Below are positions 11,287-19,813 of a stretch of DNA of 64,000 nt, piece after piece (the stretch's first letter is position 1; each line of letters starts with the position of its first letter). Made by a program: the position numbers and the translations under genes. The stretch is from Afifella aestuarii. GTDB taxonomy: Bacteria; Pseudomonadota; Alphaproteobacteria; Rhizobiales; Afifellaceae. The notes beneath the pieces were generated by a model that made no database searches, was not told the origin of the DNA, and saw only the letters and a list, made by a program, of their open reading frames with translations. The stretch covers positions 434,001 to 498,000 of the forward strand of contig NZ_SAUF01000001.1 of assembly GCF_004023665.1 (NCBI RefSeq). The letters are read 5' to 3'.

Positions 11287-12567
11287 ATGAACAACGACAG
11301 ACCACACAGCCAGCATGCCCGCGATCCGCGCGGCCGCGATGCCCGCCAGCCGACACAGATCCCGTTTCTGGGCTGGAAAGACATTTTCTGGCGCGTGAGC
11401 CAGGAGATCGGCGAGGACCGCGTTTCGCTCGTGGCGGGTGGCGTCACATTCTATCTGCTTCTCGCCGCATTTCCGGCGCTCGGCGCGCTCGTTTCCATCT
11501 ACGGGATTTACAACGATCCGGCCAATCTCGCCTCGCAGCTGCAGGCGCTGCAGGCGGTGATGCCGCAGGCGGGCATGGACATTCTGCAGCAAGAGCTGTC
11601 GCGGCTCGTGACGGCGAAATCCTCCTCGCTCAGTTTCGCGTTTCTGACCACGCTCGCTCTGTCGCTGTGGAGTGCCAATAAGGGCGTGAAGTCGCTGTTT
11701 CAGGCGCTCAACGTCGCCTATGAGGAGAAGGAGAAGAGGAATTTCTTCGTCCTCAACGTCGTGTCGCTCGCCTTCACGCTCGGCTTTCTGATCCTCATCA
11801 TCCTGTTTTTGAGTGCCACGATCGTGGTGCCGGCCGTGCTTGCCTATCTCGGCCTCCATCAGGGATGGCTGGTCGCCTCTATCCGGTGGCCGATCCTGCT
11901 TCTGGTCGCGGCCTTTTCGATCGGCATCCTCTATCGCTACGGGCCGAGCCGGCGGCCCTCGCGCTGGCGCTGGGTGACCTGGGGCGGGACGATCACCGCC
12001 GTGGTGTGGATCGCGGCCTCGATCATGTTCTCCTGGTACATTGCGAATTTCGCCGATTACAACGCCACCTACGGATCGCTCGGGGCGGTGATCGGCATCA
12101 TGATGTGGATCTGGGTGTCGGTGTTCGTGCTCCTCGCAGGCGCCGAGCTCAACGCCGAGATGGAGCATCAGACCGCCCGCGACACGACCTTGTCGCCGGA
12201 AAAACCGATCGGGCTACGCGGCGCGCATATGGCCGATACGGTTGGCAAGGGGCTCGACGGGTCGGGCGGCGGTGCCGGCATCGACCTCTTCGGCACGCGC
12301 CAGCCGCTCGGACGCGACCGGCCGTTCAGCTTCGGCGAATTGATCACGCTCGGGATCCCCTTCGTGCTGATCGCCATCCTTCTCACCCCGCCAAAACGGC
12401 GGGCGGCGAAGAGCGGACGGCATTCGACGAAGCGGGACAGCGTGTCCGGTAAGAAGCACGGAAAGAGTGCCAAGGACAAAAGCGCCAAGGACGGGCGGCG
12501 ATCGGCGTCCGGGAGCGTTCTCGCGTCGGTTCTGCGTCTGGCCGCGGCGCAAGCCGCCAAGCGCTGA
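11287..12567 (+). CDS. YihY/BrkB-family membrane protein
   Basis: A 426-residue member of the YihY family (once mis-assigned as ribonuclease BN; function unproven). The chosen start is ATG 11287 (MNNDRPHSQ) behind AAGGGA; the frame stays open upstream to 11143 but that part reads as low-quality sequence. Six hydrophobic segments follow, with family motifs AGGVTFYLLLAAFPALGAL, NKGVKSLFQALNVAYEE, RWVTWGGTITAVVWIAAS, and YGSLGAVIGIMMWIWVSVFV. A long basic Lys/Ser-rich C-terminal tail (~75 residues) follows a seventh hydrophobic segment (FGELITLGIPFVLIAILL). The gene is convergent with ridA. Confidence 0.88.
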   Translation: MNNDRPHSQHARDPRGRDARQPTQIPFLGWKDIFWRVSQEIGEDRVSLVAGGVTFYLLLAAFPALGALVSIYGIYNDPANLASQLQALQAVMPQAGMDILQQELSRLVTAKSSSLSFAFLTTLALSLWSANKGVKSLFQALNVAYEEKEKRNFFVLNVVSLAFTLGFLILIILFLSATIVVPAVLAYLGLHQGWLVASIRWPILLLVAAFSIGILYRYGPSRRPSRWRWVTWGGTITAVVWIAASIMFSWYIANFADYNATYGSLGAVIGIMMWIWVSVFVLLAGAELNAEMEHQTARDTTLSPEKPIGLRGAHMADTVGKGLDGSGGGAGIDLFGTRQPLGRDRPFSFGELITLGIPFVLIAILLTPPKRRAAKSGRHSTKRDSVSGKKHGKSAKDKSAKDGRRSASGSVLASVLRLAAAQAAKR

Positions 12568-12614
12568 GCGAAGACGGATTTCTCGAAGAAAGGGGACGGG
12601 CGGCTGAGCCGCTC

Positions 12615-12645
12615 GGGGTTCCCGCCGGGGGAAGGCGAGAACCCC
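12615..12645 (+). terminator. hairpin between convergent yihY and ridA
   Basis: Seven-bp perfect arms GGGGTTC (12615-12621) and GAACCCC (12639-12645) around a 17-base loop that itself has CCGCC/GGCG pairing. There is no strong U-tract on either strand, so this is a weak or factor-assisted terminator at best. Confidence 0.4.
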
Positions 12646-12694
12646 TCGCAAACGTGCCGCCGGTTGCCGGCGACACGCGTCGTCAGATTTGGAC

Positions 12695-13039
12695 TTACTT
12701 CGCCGCGGAGACTACGACCTCGATGAGGGTGTCCTTGCCGAGTTCGGCGACGCCGATCGTGGCGCGGGTCGGCAGATGCTCGGCCGGCAGCCAGGCCAGC
12801 CAGGCCTCGTTCATGCCGTCCTTCTGGGAAAAGTCGGAAATGTAGATCATCGCCGTCAGGAGTTTCTCCTTGGAGGAGCCGACCTGGGCCAGAAGATCGT
12901 CGATCTTCTTGCAGATCTCTTCCGTCTGCCCCTTCATGTCCTTGCTCATATCGTCGGCAACGAGGCCGCCGAAATAGAGAACGCCGTTATGCTCCACGAC
13001 GCGATGGTTGATCTTCGTCTGGATGTGACGCTGGATCAT
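12695..13039 (-). CDS. RidA-family imine/enamine deaminase
   Basis: A 114-residue RidA (YjgF/YER057c/UK114) protein. Family members hydrolyse imine or enamine intermediates released by amino-acid oxidases and PLP enzymes. The C-terminal signature PTRATIGVAELGKDTLIEV contains the arginine that contacts the substrate carboxylate in active RidA proteins. Start ATG 13039 follows AAGGACACACA. It is the last gene of the flavoprotein/ABC operon, 41 bases after the DAO-type oxidoreductase. That placement suggests it clears the imine made by the flavoenzymes; this is inference. Confidence 0.9.
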   Translation of the reverse strand: MIQRHIQTKINHRVVEHNGVLYFGGLVADDMSKDMKGQTEEICKKIDDLLAQVGSSKEKLLTAMIYISDFSQKDGMNEAWLAWLPAEHLPTRATIGVAELGKDTLIEVVVSAAK

Positions 13040-13080
13040 TGTGTGTCCTTGCTTGGTTTTGGAGGGGGATGAGGCCCGCT

Positions 13081-14202
13081 TCAGGACTTGGCGAAGCGGG
13101 TGATGGAAAACGGTGCGATCGGGGCGTTGGTGTGCCCGGTCGCGATCAGTTCCGCCATGATCTCGCCGACGGCCGGGCCCAGCTGGAAGCCATGGGCGGA
13201 AAAGCCGAAAGCGTGGAAGGCGTTTTCGTGGGTCGATGAGGGGCCGATGACCGGAATGTCGTCGGGCATGCGGCCTTCTATGCCGGCCCAGGAGCGGACG
13301 ATGGTGGCGCTCTTCATGATCGGAAAGATGCCGATTGCCGTCTCCGCCGAATAGCGCAGCTGCGAGAAGCGCATCTCGGATTTGTTGGTCTTCGGATCGG
13401 GATAGCCGCGCCGTCCGCCGCCGATGATGACGGTGCCGTTTTCCGCCTGCTTGAACGACAGCGGGCGGCCACAGCCGCCGACGACGGCATCGCAGAAGCG
13501 CTTCATGCGCGCCGTCACGATCATCATCGGCGCAATCGCCTCGATGGGGGCATGCTCGCCGAGCTGTCTGGCGATTTCGCCCGCCCAGGCGCCGGCGCAA
13601 TTGAGGAGATTGCGTCCCTTAAAGGTGCCGGCCGAAGTGTCGACGTGCCAGTCCTTCCCGTCGCGGCGCACTTTCTCGACGCGCGTCTTCTCGAAGAACT
13701 GGACGCCGAGCGCGCGCGCCTTGCGCTGAAAGGCGAAGGTCGTGTTGTAGGGGATGGCGAAGCCGTCATCGAGGCTTGCGAGCCCGCCGACGCAATGCGG
13801 GGCGACGGCGGGGAGGAGACGCCGCAATTCCTGCTGATCGACGATGACTTCGTGGGTGAAGCCGAGTTCGCGGAGATCGGCAGCCCGCTTTTCGAGCGTC
13901 TCGAGCTCCGCTTCGGTCTCCGCCACCTTGATCTGCGGACAGCGCTGAAAGCCGCAATCGTCGTCGACGAGATCCCCGATCCGGTGCCAGATTTCCATCG
14001 AGCGCACCGAGATCGGCACCTCCGCGTAATTCCGGCCGAGGCGGCGCACGCCGCCGGCATTCACGCCGGAGGCATGGCGGCCGGCATTGTCCTTTTCGAT
14101 GACGATCACCGACAGGCCGCGTTTGGCGGCGTGCAGCGCGGCCGAGCAGCCGTGCAGGCCGCCGCCGACGACGATGAGATCCGCCATAGGCGTGCCGGTC
14201 AC
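13081..14202 (-). CDS. DAO-type FAD oxidoreductase, OoxB/HcnC-like
   Basis: FAD-dependent amine or amino-acid oxidoreductase of the D-amino-acid oxidase/sarcosine oxidase beta superfamily, about 373 residues. The dinucleotide fold is at the N-terminus (DLIVVGGGLHGCSAALHAA), followed by ASGVNAGGVRRLGRNYAE, the mid-protein LNCAGAWAGEIARQLGEH and the C-terminal FAD motif AFGFSAHGFQLGPAVGE. I favour GTG 14202, which has AGGAC 7 bases upstream; ATG at 14235 would add 11 residues and overlap the upstream gene, and ATG 14187 is possible. It pairs with the OoxA-like gene before it, as in opine oxidase, HcnBC and hydroxyproline dehydrogenase complexes. Confidence 0.85.
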   Translation of the reverse strand: MTGTPMADLIVVGGGLHGCSAALHAAKRGLSVIVIEKDNAGRHASGVNAGGVRRLGRNYAEVPISVRSMEIWHRIGDLVDDDCGFQRCPQIKVAETEAELETLEKRAADLRELGFTHEVIVDQQELRRLLPAVAPHCVGGLASLDDGFAIPYNTTFAFQRKARALGVQFFEKTRVEKVRRDGKDWHVDTSAGTFKGRNLLNCAGAWAGEIARQLGEHAPIEAIAPMMIVTARMKRFCDAVVGGCGRPLSFKQAENGTVIIGGGRRGYPDPKTNKSEMRFSQLRYSAETAIGIFPIMKSATIVRSWAGIEGRMPDDIPVIGPSSTHENAFHAFGFSAHGFQLGPAVGEIMAELIATGHTNAPIAPFSITRFAKS

Positions 14203-14212
14203 GGTCGCGTCC

Positions 14213-15637
14213 TCAGTGTACGGCTGCGGATTCATCAGCGAGATCGGCCGGAACGGCTTCCTCGCTTTCGAGCGCTGCGAGCTCCGACAGGAGGAGCGGC
14301 TTCAGGGGTGGTCGGATGCGGTAATAGCCGATCTCCGAGATCGGTTCGCCGCGCCGGCTGGCGATGATCTCGCTGACAGCGAGCCCGCACATGCGCCCCT
14401 GACAGGGGCCCATGCCGCTGCGCAGGAAGGATTTCACCTGGTTGGGGCCCGGCGCTCCGAGATCGACGGCCTTTCGGATGTCGCCGGCCGTCACCTCCTC
14501 GCAGCGGCAGACGAGCGTCTCGTCGGCGGGGGCGAGAATTTCCGGCGAGGGCGCGTAAAGGGTTTCCAGAAGCGGCCGGATCTTGGCCTCGCGCATGAGC
14601 GCATCGGTGACGGAGCGGCGCTCCTGGGCGTTGCCGCGACCGGCCTTTTCCGCGATCCTGAGGCCCGCGAGGCGCCCGCGCAGCCTGGCGGCAACCGCGC
14701 CGCCGATGCCCGCACCGTCGCCTGCCACATAGACGTCGGCCATGGTCGTCTCGAAATACTCGTCGACCTTCGGGACGAAGCAATGCTGGCTCTTGTTCCA
14801 TTCGTGATCGCAGCGCAGAAGGCGCGTGACCTGCTGGTTCGGCACGATGCCCTGGTGGAGCGCGACGGAGGTGGTTTCGAGACGGTGGGATTTGCCGCCG
14901 CTCGTGAAGGTCACGGCCTCCGCCTTGCCATTGCCCTCGATGCGGATTCCGGTCGCATCGCGGTAGATCGGCACGCCGGCGCGGCGCAGCGACAGCATCA
15001 TCGCCAGGCCCTTCACGAGATAAGATGCGGCTCCGAGGGCTGCCGGAAGATGCTTGAGCGCGGCCACGTAGCGGCTCTGCGGCACGGTCTCCACGATGGC
15101 GCGCGGCTTGACGCCGGCCTTCAGCATCTGCGCGGCAATCAGCGACAGGAGCGGACCGGAGCCGACGAAGACGACATCGTCGGAGACGACGCCGTTCGCC
15201 TTCAAGAGGATCTGCAGAGCGCCGGCCGTGGTGACGCCCGGAAGCGTCCAGCCCGGCATCGGCGTCGGCCGCTCGATGGCGCCCGTCGCCACTACGATGG
15301 CGCCGGCCTGGATGTGTTTGGAGCCTTGGCCGAGCGACACGTCGATGCCGAGGGCGCTGTCGATGTTCCAGACGGTGGCGCCGGGGAGATATTCGGCGCT
15401 GCATGCGCGGAAGGCTTTGGCGATGTCGCGGCCGGCGGCATAATCGGGCCCAAGGACCTTTGTGCGCTTCTCGTCGCTCGTCTCGATGCCGCGATAGATC
15501 TGTCCGCCGGGTGCCGGCTGTTCGTCGAGAACGATGGCGGAAAGCCCGGCCCTGGTGACTTCCACCGCGGCGGCCATGCCGGCCGGACCGGCGCCGATGA
15601 TGGCGACGTCGTAGCGGTTTTTCGTCGTCGCGCTCAT
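14213..15637 (-). CDS. OoxA/HcnB-like NAD(P)/FAD oxidoreductase with BFD-like [2Fe-2S] domain
   Basis: A 474-residue flavoprotein resembling the alpha subunit of opine oxidases and HcnB. The order is a first Rossmann motif (DVAIIGAGPAGMAAAVEV), PGGQIYRGIE, a second nucleotide site (VVFVGSGPLLSLIAAQML), and a C-terminal FAD motif (ADVYVAGDGAGIGGAVAA). Near residue 390 a BFD-like iron-sulfur domain follows, with CRCEEVTAGDIRKAV and GPCQGRMCG. Its ATG overlaps the stop of the small ferredoxin gene (TGATG), and its 3' end abuts or overlaps the OoxB-like gene, so a stable complex is likely. The substrate is not evident from sequence. Confidence 0.87.
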   Translation of the reverse strand: MSATTKNRYDVAIIGAGPAGMAAAVEVTRAGLSAIVLDEQPAPGGQIYRGIETSDEKRTKVLGPDYAAGRDIAKAFRACSAEYLPGATVWNIDSALGIDVSLGQGSKHIQAGAIVVATGAIERPTPMPGWTLPGVTTAGALQILLKANGVVSDDVVFVGSGPLLSLIAAQMLKAGVKPRAIVETVPQSRYVAALKHLPAALGAASYLVKGLAMMLSLRRAGVPIYRDATGIRIEGNGKAEAVTFTSGGKSHRLETTSVALHQGIVPNQQVTRLLRCDHEWNKSQHCFVPKVDEYFETTMADVYVAGDGAGIGGAVAARLRGRLAGLRIAEKAGRGNAQERRSVTDALMREAKIRPLLETLYAPSPEILAPADETLVCRCEEVTAGDIRKAVDLGAPGPNQVKSFLRSGMGPCQGRMCGLAVSEIIASRRGEPISEIGYYRIRPPLKPLLLSELAALESEEAVPADLADESAAVH

Positions 15638-15933
15638 CAGGAGATCACCTCCGCGCTGCCCGACTGGCGGCGCACCTGCATGCCCTCTTCGACCTGCACC
15701 ATGCAGGCCTGGCGGTTCGGCACGCCGTCGATCTCGACGAGGCAGTCGAAGCAGACGCCCATCAGGCAGAAGGGGCCGCGCGGCGTCTCGGTGACCGGCG
15801 TGGTGCGGAAAATGCGTTCGTCGGCCGCGAGAAGAGCCGCCGCGATCGTGTCGCCGGTGCGGGCCTTCAGGGCCTTGCCTTCGAAAGTGAAGGAGAGGGA
15901 GGGAGCGCCCGTCTCCTCAGCGCGCTTGAACAT
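15637..15933 (-). CDS. small (2Fe-2S)-binding protein, HcnA/OoxC-like
   Basis: A 98-residue [2Fe-2S] protein of the Fer2_4 type, the third subunit of heterotrimeric flavin dehydrogenases such as HcnABC and opine oxidases. The cluster cysteines are in GPFCLMGVCFDCLVEIDG and, after a gap, NRQACMVQV. The N-terminal half has the ferredoxin pattern LSFTFEGKALKARTGDTIAAALL. It overlaps the upstream DAO gene by 17 bases and the next gene by 1 base, which fits fixed stoichiometry. Confidence 0.88.
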   Translation of the reverse strand: MFKRAEETGAPSLSFTFEGKALKARTGDTIAAALLAADERIFRTTPVTETPRGPFCLMGVCFDCLVEIDGVPNRQACMVQVEEGMQVRRQSGSAEVIS

Positions 15934-17026
15934 TGAATCTCCTTGCTGAAAAGGCGGCCATCTCGTCGTCGAGCCGCCCGCGGGCGATCATCGGCGCGAG
16001 CGCCATCGCATGGGCGCCGGCGAGCGTGACGCCGGAATGGCAATTGACGCTGAAGGCGCCGGGATGGGTTTCGGATTGCTGATAGATCGGATGGCCGTCG
16101 GGGCTCATCACCCGCAGCGCCGCCCATGAGCGCACGACACGCAGATCTTTCAGAAACGGGAAGGCGCGCAGCGCGCGGGCGGCGATATCCGCCATGATGC
16201 GCGGCTTCGAAGTGGTGTCGAAGCCTTCATCCTCGTGGCTGTCGCCGATCATGATGGAGCCTTCGTCGGTCTGACGAACGACATGCGTCGGCATGGTGAA
16301 GAGAGGCGCAGTGCGCTCCGTCACCAGGATCTGGCCCTTGAGCGGTTCGACGGGAATGTCGAGGCCGACCATTTCGCCCAGATCGCGATTGCCGAGGCCG
16401 GCGGCGAGGACGACCTTGGCGCCGGTGAAGGTGCCGGCCGGCGTGCGCACGGCAAAGTGGCCGCCGTCGCGCTCGATCTCGATGCCGCGGGCGTTCGGAT
16501 GATATCGGCCGCCGTGCTTAAGGAGGCCGGCATGCAAAGCGCGCATCAGATAGAGCGGGCTCGCGTGGCCGTCATGCGGCGAATAGGTGCCGCCGACGAC
16601 ATCGGGGCCGAGGCCCGGCAGCATGTCGTCGAGTTCGGCGCGGCTCAAAACCCGGCCGCCGTAATATTCCGCGCCATGCTCCTGGTTCATGCGGTTGAGG
16701 ATCTTAACCTGTTCCTCAAGCTCTTCCTCATCGACGCAGACATGCACGCCGCCCGGCTTGTGATAGGCGGTGGAGACGCCCGTCTCTTCCAGGAGGTTGT
16801 CGGAAAATTCCGGCCACACATCCGCCGAACGGCGTGTCCAGCGCGCATATTCGGGCATTTTGAGACCCTTCGTCTGCACCCAGACGAGGCCGAAATTGCC
16901 GCGTGAAGCGCGAAAGGCGACGTCGCCCTCGTCGAGGAGATCGACCTTTTCGCCCTCGCGGGCGAGGCCATAGGCGATGGCGGCGCCGACGAGGCCGCCG
17001 CCGATGACGATGGTGTCCGCCTTCAT
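15917..17026 (-). CDS. DAO-type FAD oxidoreductase (second paralogue of the operon)
   Basis: A 369-residue FAD-dependent oxidoreductase of the DAO superfamily. The N-terminal fold reads TIVIGGGLVGAAIAYGLA, followed by SRGNFGLVWVQTKGLKMPEY, the substrate-side block GGTYSPHDGHASPLYLM, GAKVVLAAGLGNRDLGE, and the C-terminal NCHSGVTLAGAHAMALA. The ATG overlaps the permease stop in an ATGA junction. It differs clearly in sequence from the other DAO protein of this operon, so two different oxidation steps, or two alternative substrates, may be served. Confidence 0.86.
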   Translation of the reverse strand: MKADTIVIGGGLVGAAIAYGLAREGEKVDLLDEGDVAFRASRGNFGLVWVQTKGLKMPEYARWTRRSADVWPEFSDNLLEETGVSTAYHKPGGVHVCVDEEELEEQVKILNRMNQEHGAEYYGGRVLSRAELDDMLPGLGPDVVGGTYSPHDGHASPLYLMRALHAGLLKHGGRYHPNARGIEIERDGGHFAVRTPAGTFTGAKVVLAAGLGNRDLGEMVGLDIPVEPLKGQILVTERTAPLFTMPTHVVRQTDEGSIMIGDSHEDEGFDTTSKPRIMADIAARALRAFPFLKDLRVVRSWAALRVMSPDGHPIYQQSETHPGAFSVNCHSGVTLAGAHAMALAPMIARGRLDDEMAAFSARRFNVQAR

Positions 17027-17823
17027 CTTGCGCCCTCGCCGATGAGGAGGCGATCGAGGCCGTAGATGCGGTCGACGAGGAACATGAGACCCACGGTAAA
17101 CAGGATGGCGACCGTGGAGATGGAGGCGACGAGAGGATCCGTCGTCTGCGTGATGTGGGAGAAGAGACGCACTGGCAATGTCGTTGTGGTGGGGCTGACG
17201 ATGAACACCGTCACGGTGAGTTCGTCGAAGCTGGTGATGAAGGCAAGGACCCAGCCGCCGATCACGCCCGGCATGATGGCCGGCAGGGTGACGCGGCGAA
17301 AGACGGTCCAGTCGGAGGCACCGAGCGACACCGCCGCCTGTTCCTGCGACCGGTCGAGGCCGGTCACCGAGGCGAGAACGAGACGCAGGATGAAGGGCAT
17401 GATGATGATCGCATGACAGAGCATCAGCCCGACGAAGGTGCCGTTGGCGTTGAGGAAGCTGAGAAAGCGCAGGAAGGCGATGCCGAGAACCACGGTCGGC
17501 ACCGTCAAAGGCGACAGGAAGAAGGCCTGAAGCACGTCGCGGCCCGGAAAGCGGCCGCGGCCGATGGCGAGCGCCGCCGGGACGGCGAAGATGGAGGAGA
17601 CGGTCGCGGAGGCGACGCCGAGCTGGAGGCTGATCCAGGCCGCTTCGATGAAGTCGGGATTGTCGAGGATCGCCCGGAACCAGCGCAGCGACAAGCCGCT
17701 CGGCGGAAACTCCAGAAAGCCTTCCGGCGTGAAGGAGACGCCGATGACGACGACGAGCGGCGCCAGCATGAAGGTCGCGAAAAGAACGCTGAAGCCTTTG
17801 GCGAAGAGGCCGTTGTGTCTCAT
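17023..17823 (-). CDS. ABC transporter permease, PotC-like
   Basis: Inner-membrane permease of the spermidine/putrescine-type (PotC) ABC importer family, 266 residues with about six helices. The coupling EAA loop that contacts the ATPase is visible near residue 165 (EQAAVSLGASDWTVFRRVTL). Its start and stop both overlap neighbours as ATGA, pointing to tight co-translation with the other permease and the first flavoprotein. Confidence 0.9.
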   Translation of the reverse strand: MRHNGLFAKGFSVLFATFMLAPLVVVIGVSFTPEGFLEFPPSGLSLRWFRAILDNPDFIEAAWISLQLGVASATVSSIFAVPAALAIGRGRFPGRDVLQAFFLSPLTVPTVVLGIAFLRFLSFLNANGTFVGLMLCHAIIIMPFILRLVLASVTGLDRSQEQAAVSLGASDWTVFRRVTLPAIMPGVIGGWVLAFITSFDELTVTVFIVSPTTTTLPVRLFSHITQTTDPLVASISTVAILFTVGLMFLVDRIYGLDRLLIGEGAR

Positions 17824-18680
17824 TCGAAGACCCCCGCAAAACGGCGTTCGACGAGCCGGTTCCAGCCGACCATGATGGCGAGCACCGAGACCAGAAGAAG
17901 GATCGCGATCGCTGCGCCGAGCGGCCAGTTCAAGGTGTTCAGGAATTCGTCATAGACGGTGGTGGAAACGACCTTGACGCGGCGGCCGCCAAGGATGGCC
18001 GGCGTGGCGAAGGCGCTCGCCGACAGCGAAAAGACGATGAGGGAGCCCGACAGGATGCCAGGCATCGCCTGCGGCAGGACGATCCTGCGGAAGATGGTCC
18101 AGGGCCGGGCGCCGAGCGATTCCGCGGCACTTTCCGTCGCCGGATCGGTGCGCTGGAGGGCGGCCCAGATGGCGAGGATCATGAACGGCACCATGACATG
18201 GACGAGGGCGAGGACGATGCCGCCCGAGGTGTACATCATGCGGATCGGCGAGGTGATGAGGCCGAGATCGCGCAAGGCGTCGTTGATGACGCCCTTGTTG
18301 CCGAGAAGGATCGCCCAGCCCAGCGTCCTCACCACGACGGAAATGAGGAGCGGGCCGAGCACGACGAGGAGCATCACGGAGCGCCAGAACGGGTGCATGC
18401 GCGACAGGAAATAGGCCTGCGGCAGACCGATCGCGGCACAGATGAGCGTGGTGGCGAGCGCGATCGCGAAGGTGCGCCCGAAAATCTCGTAGAAATAGCC
18501 GTCGCTCAGGACCTCGACGTAATTCTCCAGCGAGAAGGTCGGGGCGATGCCGCCATAAAAGGAGAAGCTGTGAAAGCTGAGGATGAAGGTCATCACCAGC
18601 GGCACCAGCAGCAAAACGAGAAAGAGCAGGAGCGCCGGGGCGCTCAGGATCCAGGGCCTGGATTTCGCTTGAAGTGTCAT
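17820..18680 (-). CDS. ABC transporter permease, PotB-like
   Basis: Second permease of the importer, 286 residues. The ATG at 18680 (MTLQAKSRPWILSAPALLLF) overlaps the ATPase stop in an ATGA junction. The open frame extends further upstream into the ATPase gene, but that part is out of its reading frame and is not used. The EAA loop reads ESAAESLGARPWTIFRRIVL. The first helix is followed by the long periplasmic segment common in PotB proteins (SFHSFSFYGGIAPTFSLENY). Confidence 0.9.
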   Translation of the reverse strand: MTLQAKSRPWILSAPALLLFLVLLLVPLVMTFILSFHSFSFYGGIAPTFSLENYVEVLSDGYFYEIFGRTFAIALATTLICAAIGLPQAYFLSRMHPFWRSVMLLVVLGPLLISVVVRTLGWAILLGNKGVINDALRDLGLITSPIRMMYTSGGIVLALVHVMVPFMILAIWAALQRTDPATESAAESLGARPWTIFRRIVLPQAMPGILSGSLIVFSLSASAFATPAILGGRRVKVVSTTVYDEFLNTLNWPLGAAIAILLLVSVLAIMVGWNRLVERRFAGVFE

Positions 18681-19741
18681 GCCGCGCCATCCTCCTTCGG
18701 CAGGAGGCGCAGATGATGGGGCGTCCAGGCGAGATGCACGGTCTCGCCGTGTTCCGGCTCGCGCTGGCCGCGGTTGCGGCGCACGACGAGGAGAGGTCCG
18801 AGCGGCGTCTCGATGCGGAAGAGCCATTGGTCGCCGAGGAAGATGCGCTCGATCACCGGGCCTGAGACGACGGCTTCGCCCTCTGCGACGATTTCGATGC
18901 GTTCCGGGCGCAGGGAGACGGTGATCGGGCCGGGCCGCAGATGGGCGGGCGGACCGGCAAGCGCCATGCCGTTGCAGTCGAGAGCGGAGCCTTCGTCATT
19001 CGTCGACTTCAGCGTGGCGGCAAGGCTGTTGGTCTTGCCGAGGAAGGTCGAGATGAAGGAGGATTTCGGGTTTTCGTAGACGTGGAAGGGCGTCTCTTCC
19101 TGCATCAGGCGGCCGTGATGCATGACCGCGACACGGTCGGAGAGCGCCATTGCCTCGTTCTGGTCGTGGGTGACGAGAAGCGTCGTCACGCCCGCTTCCT
19201 GCTGGATGCGGCGGAGTTCGAGCTGCATTTCCTCGCGCAGCTTGGCGTCGAGATTGGAGAGCGGCTCGTCGAGGAGAAGGAGCTCCGGCTCGATGACGAG
19301 GGCACGGGCGAGCGCCACACGCTGGCGCTGGCCGCCGGACATCGCCCGGGGATAGCGCTTGGCGAGATGGGCAAGCTGCACGAGCTCCAGCGCTCCGGCG
19401 ACCTTGCGCGCACGCTCCTTCTTGTCGATGCCGCGCATCTCCAGGCCGAAGGCGACGTTTTCTTCCACCGTCATATGCGGGAAGAGCGCATAGGTCTGGA
19501 AGACGATGCCGAGACCGCGGTTGCGCGCCGGCACCTCTTCCAGATGGCGGCCGTTGAGCATGATGTGTCCGGAGGTCGGCTGCTCGAAGCCGGCGATCAT
19601 CTGCAGCGTCGTGGTCTTGCCGCAGCCGGAGGGACCGAGGAGGGAGACGAACTCGCCTTTCTCGACGGCGAGCGAAAAATCTTCGACGGCCACGACTTCG
19701 CCGAAGCGTTTGGTCAGACCGCTAAGCTGAAGGAAAGGCAT
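18677..19741 (-). CDS. ABC transporter ATP-binding protein, PotA-like
   Basis: ATPase of the importer, 354 residues. Walker A is LLGPSGCGKTTTLQ near residue 36, the signature AMSGGQRQRVALARAL, Walker B LLLLDEPLSNLDAKLREEM, and the switch histidine is in LLVTHDQNEAMALSDRVAV. A C-terminal TOBE-type domain (about residues 240-354) is typical of PotA/FbpC proteins that drive polyamine, iron or opine uptake. It lies between the binding-protein gene and the permeases. Confidence 0.92.
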   Translation of the reverse strand: MPFLQLSGLTKRFGEVVAVEDFSLAVEKGEFVSLLGPSGCGKTTTLQMIAGFEQPTSGHIMLNGRHLEEVPARNRGLGIVFQTYALFPHMTVEENVAFGLEMRGIDKKERARKVAGALELVQLAHLAKRYPRAMSGGQRQRVALARALVIEPELLLLDEPLSNLDAKLREEMQLELRRIQQEAGVTTLLVTHDQNEAMALSDRVAVMHHGRLMQEETPFHVYENPKSSFISTFLGKTNSLAATLKSTNDEGSALDCNGMALAGPPAHLRPGPITVSLRPERIEIVAEGEAVVSGPVIERIFLGDQWLFRIETPLGPLLVVRRNRGQREPEHGETVHLAWTPHHLRLLPKEDGAA

Positions 19742-19777
19742 CTGTGAACTCGCAAAGCCGGCAGTAAAGGGGCGAAG

Positions 19778-19800
19778 GCGGGAGTGCCGAGCACTCCCGC
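19778..19800 (-). terminator. perfect hairpin between binding-protein and ATPase genes
   Basis: Perfect 10-bp stem GCGGGAGTGC / GCACTCCCGC with a three-base loop, in the 72-base gap after the binding-protein stop. No U-tract follows, so complete termination is unlikely. Such hairpins after binding-protein genes usually protect the upstream mRNA or attenuate the downstream genes, giving excess binding protein. Confidence 0.6.
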
Positions 19801-19813
19801 AATGCCGTTCAAC

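Noticed and set aside
15917-17839. A single 640-codon frame apparently fusing a permease-region peptide to the DAO flavoprotein
   Set aside because: The upstream part is the permease gene read out of frame; the ATGA junction at 17023-17026 gives the true flavoprotein start.
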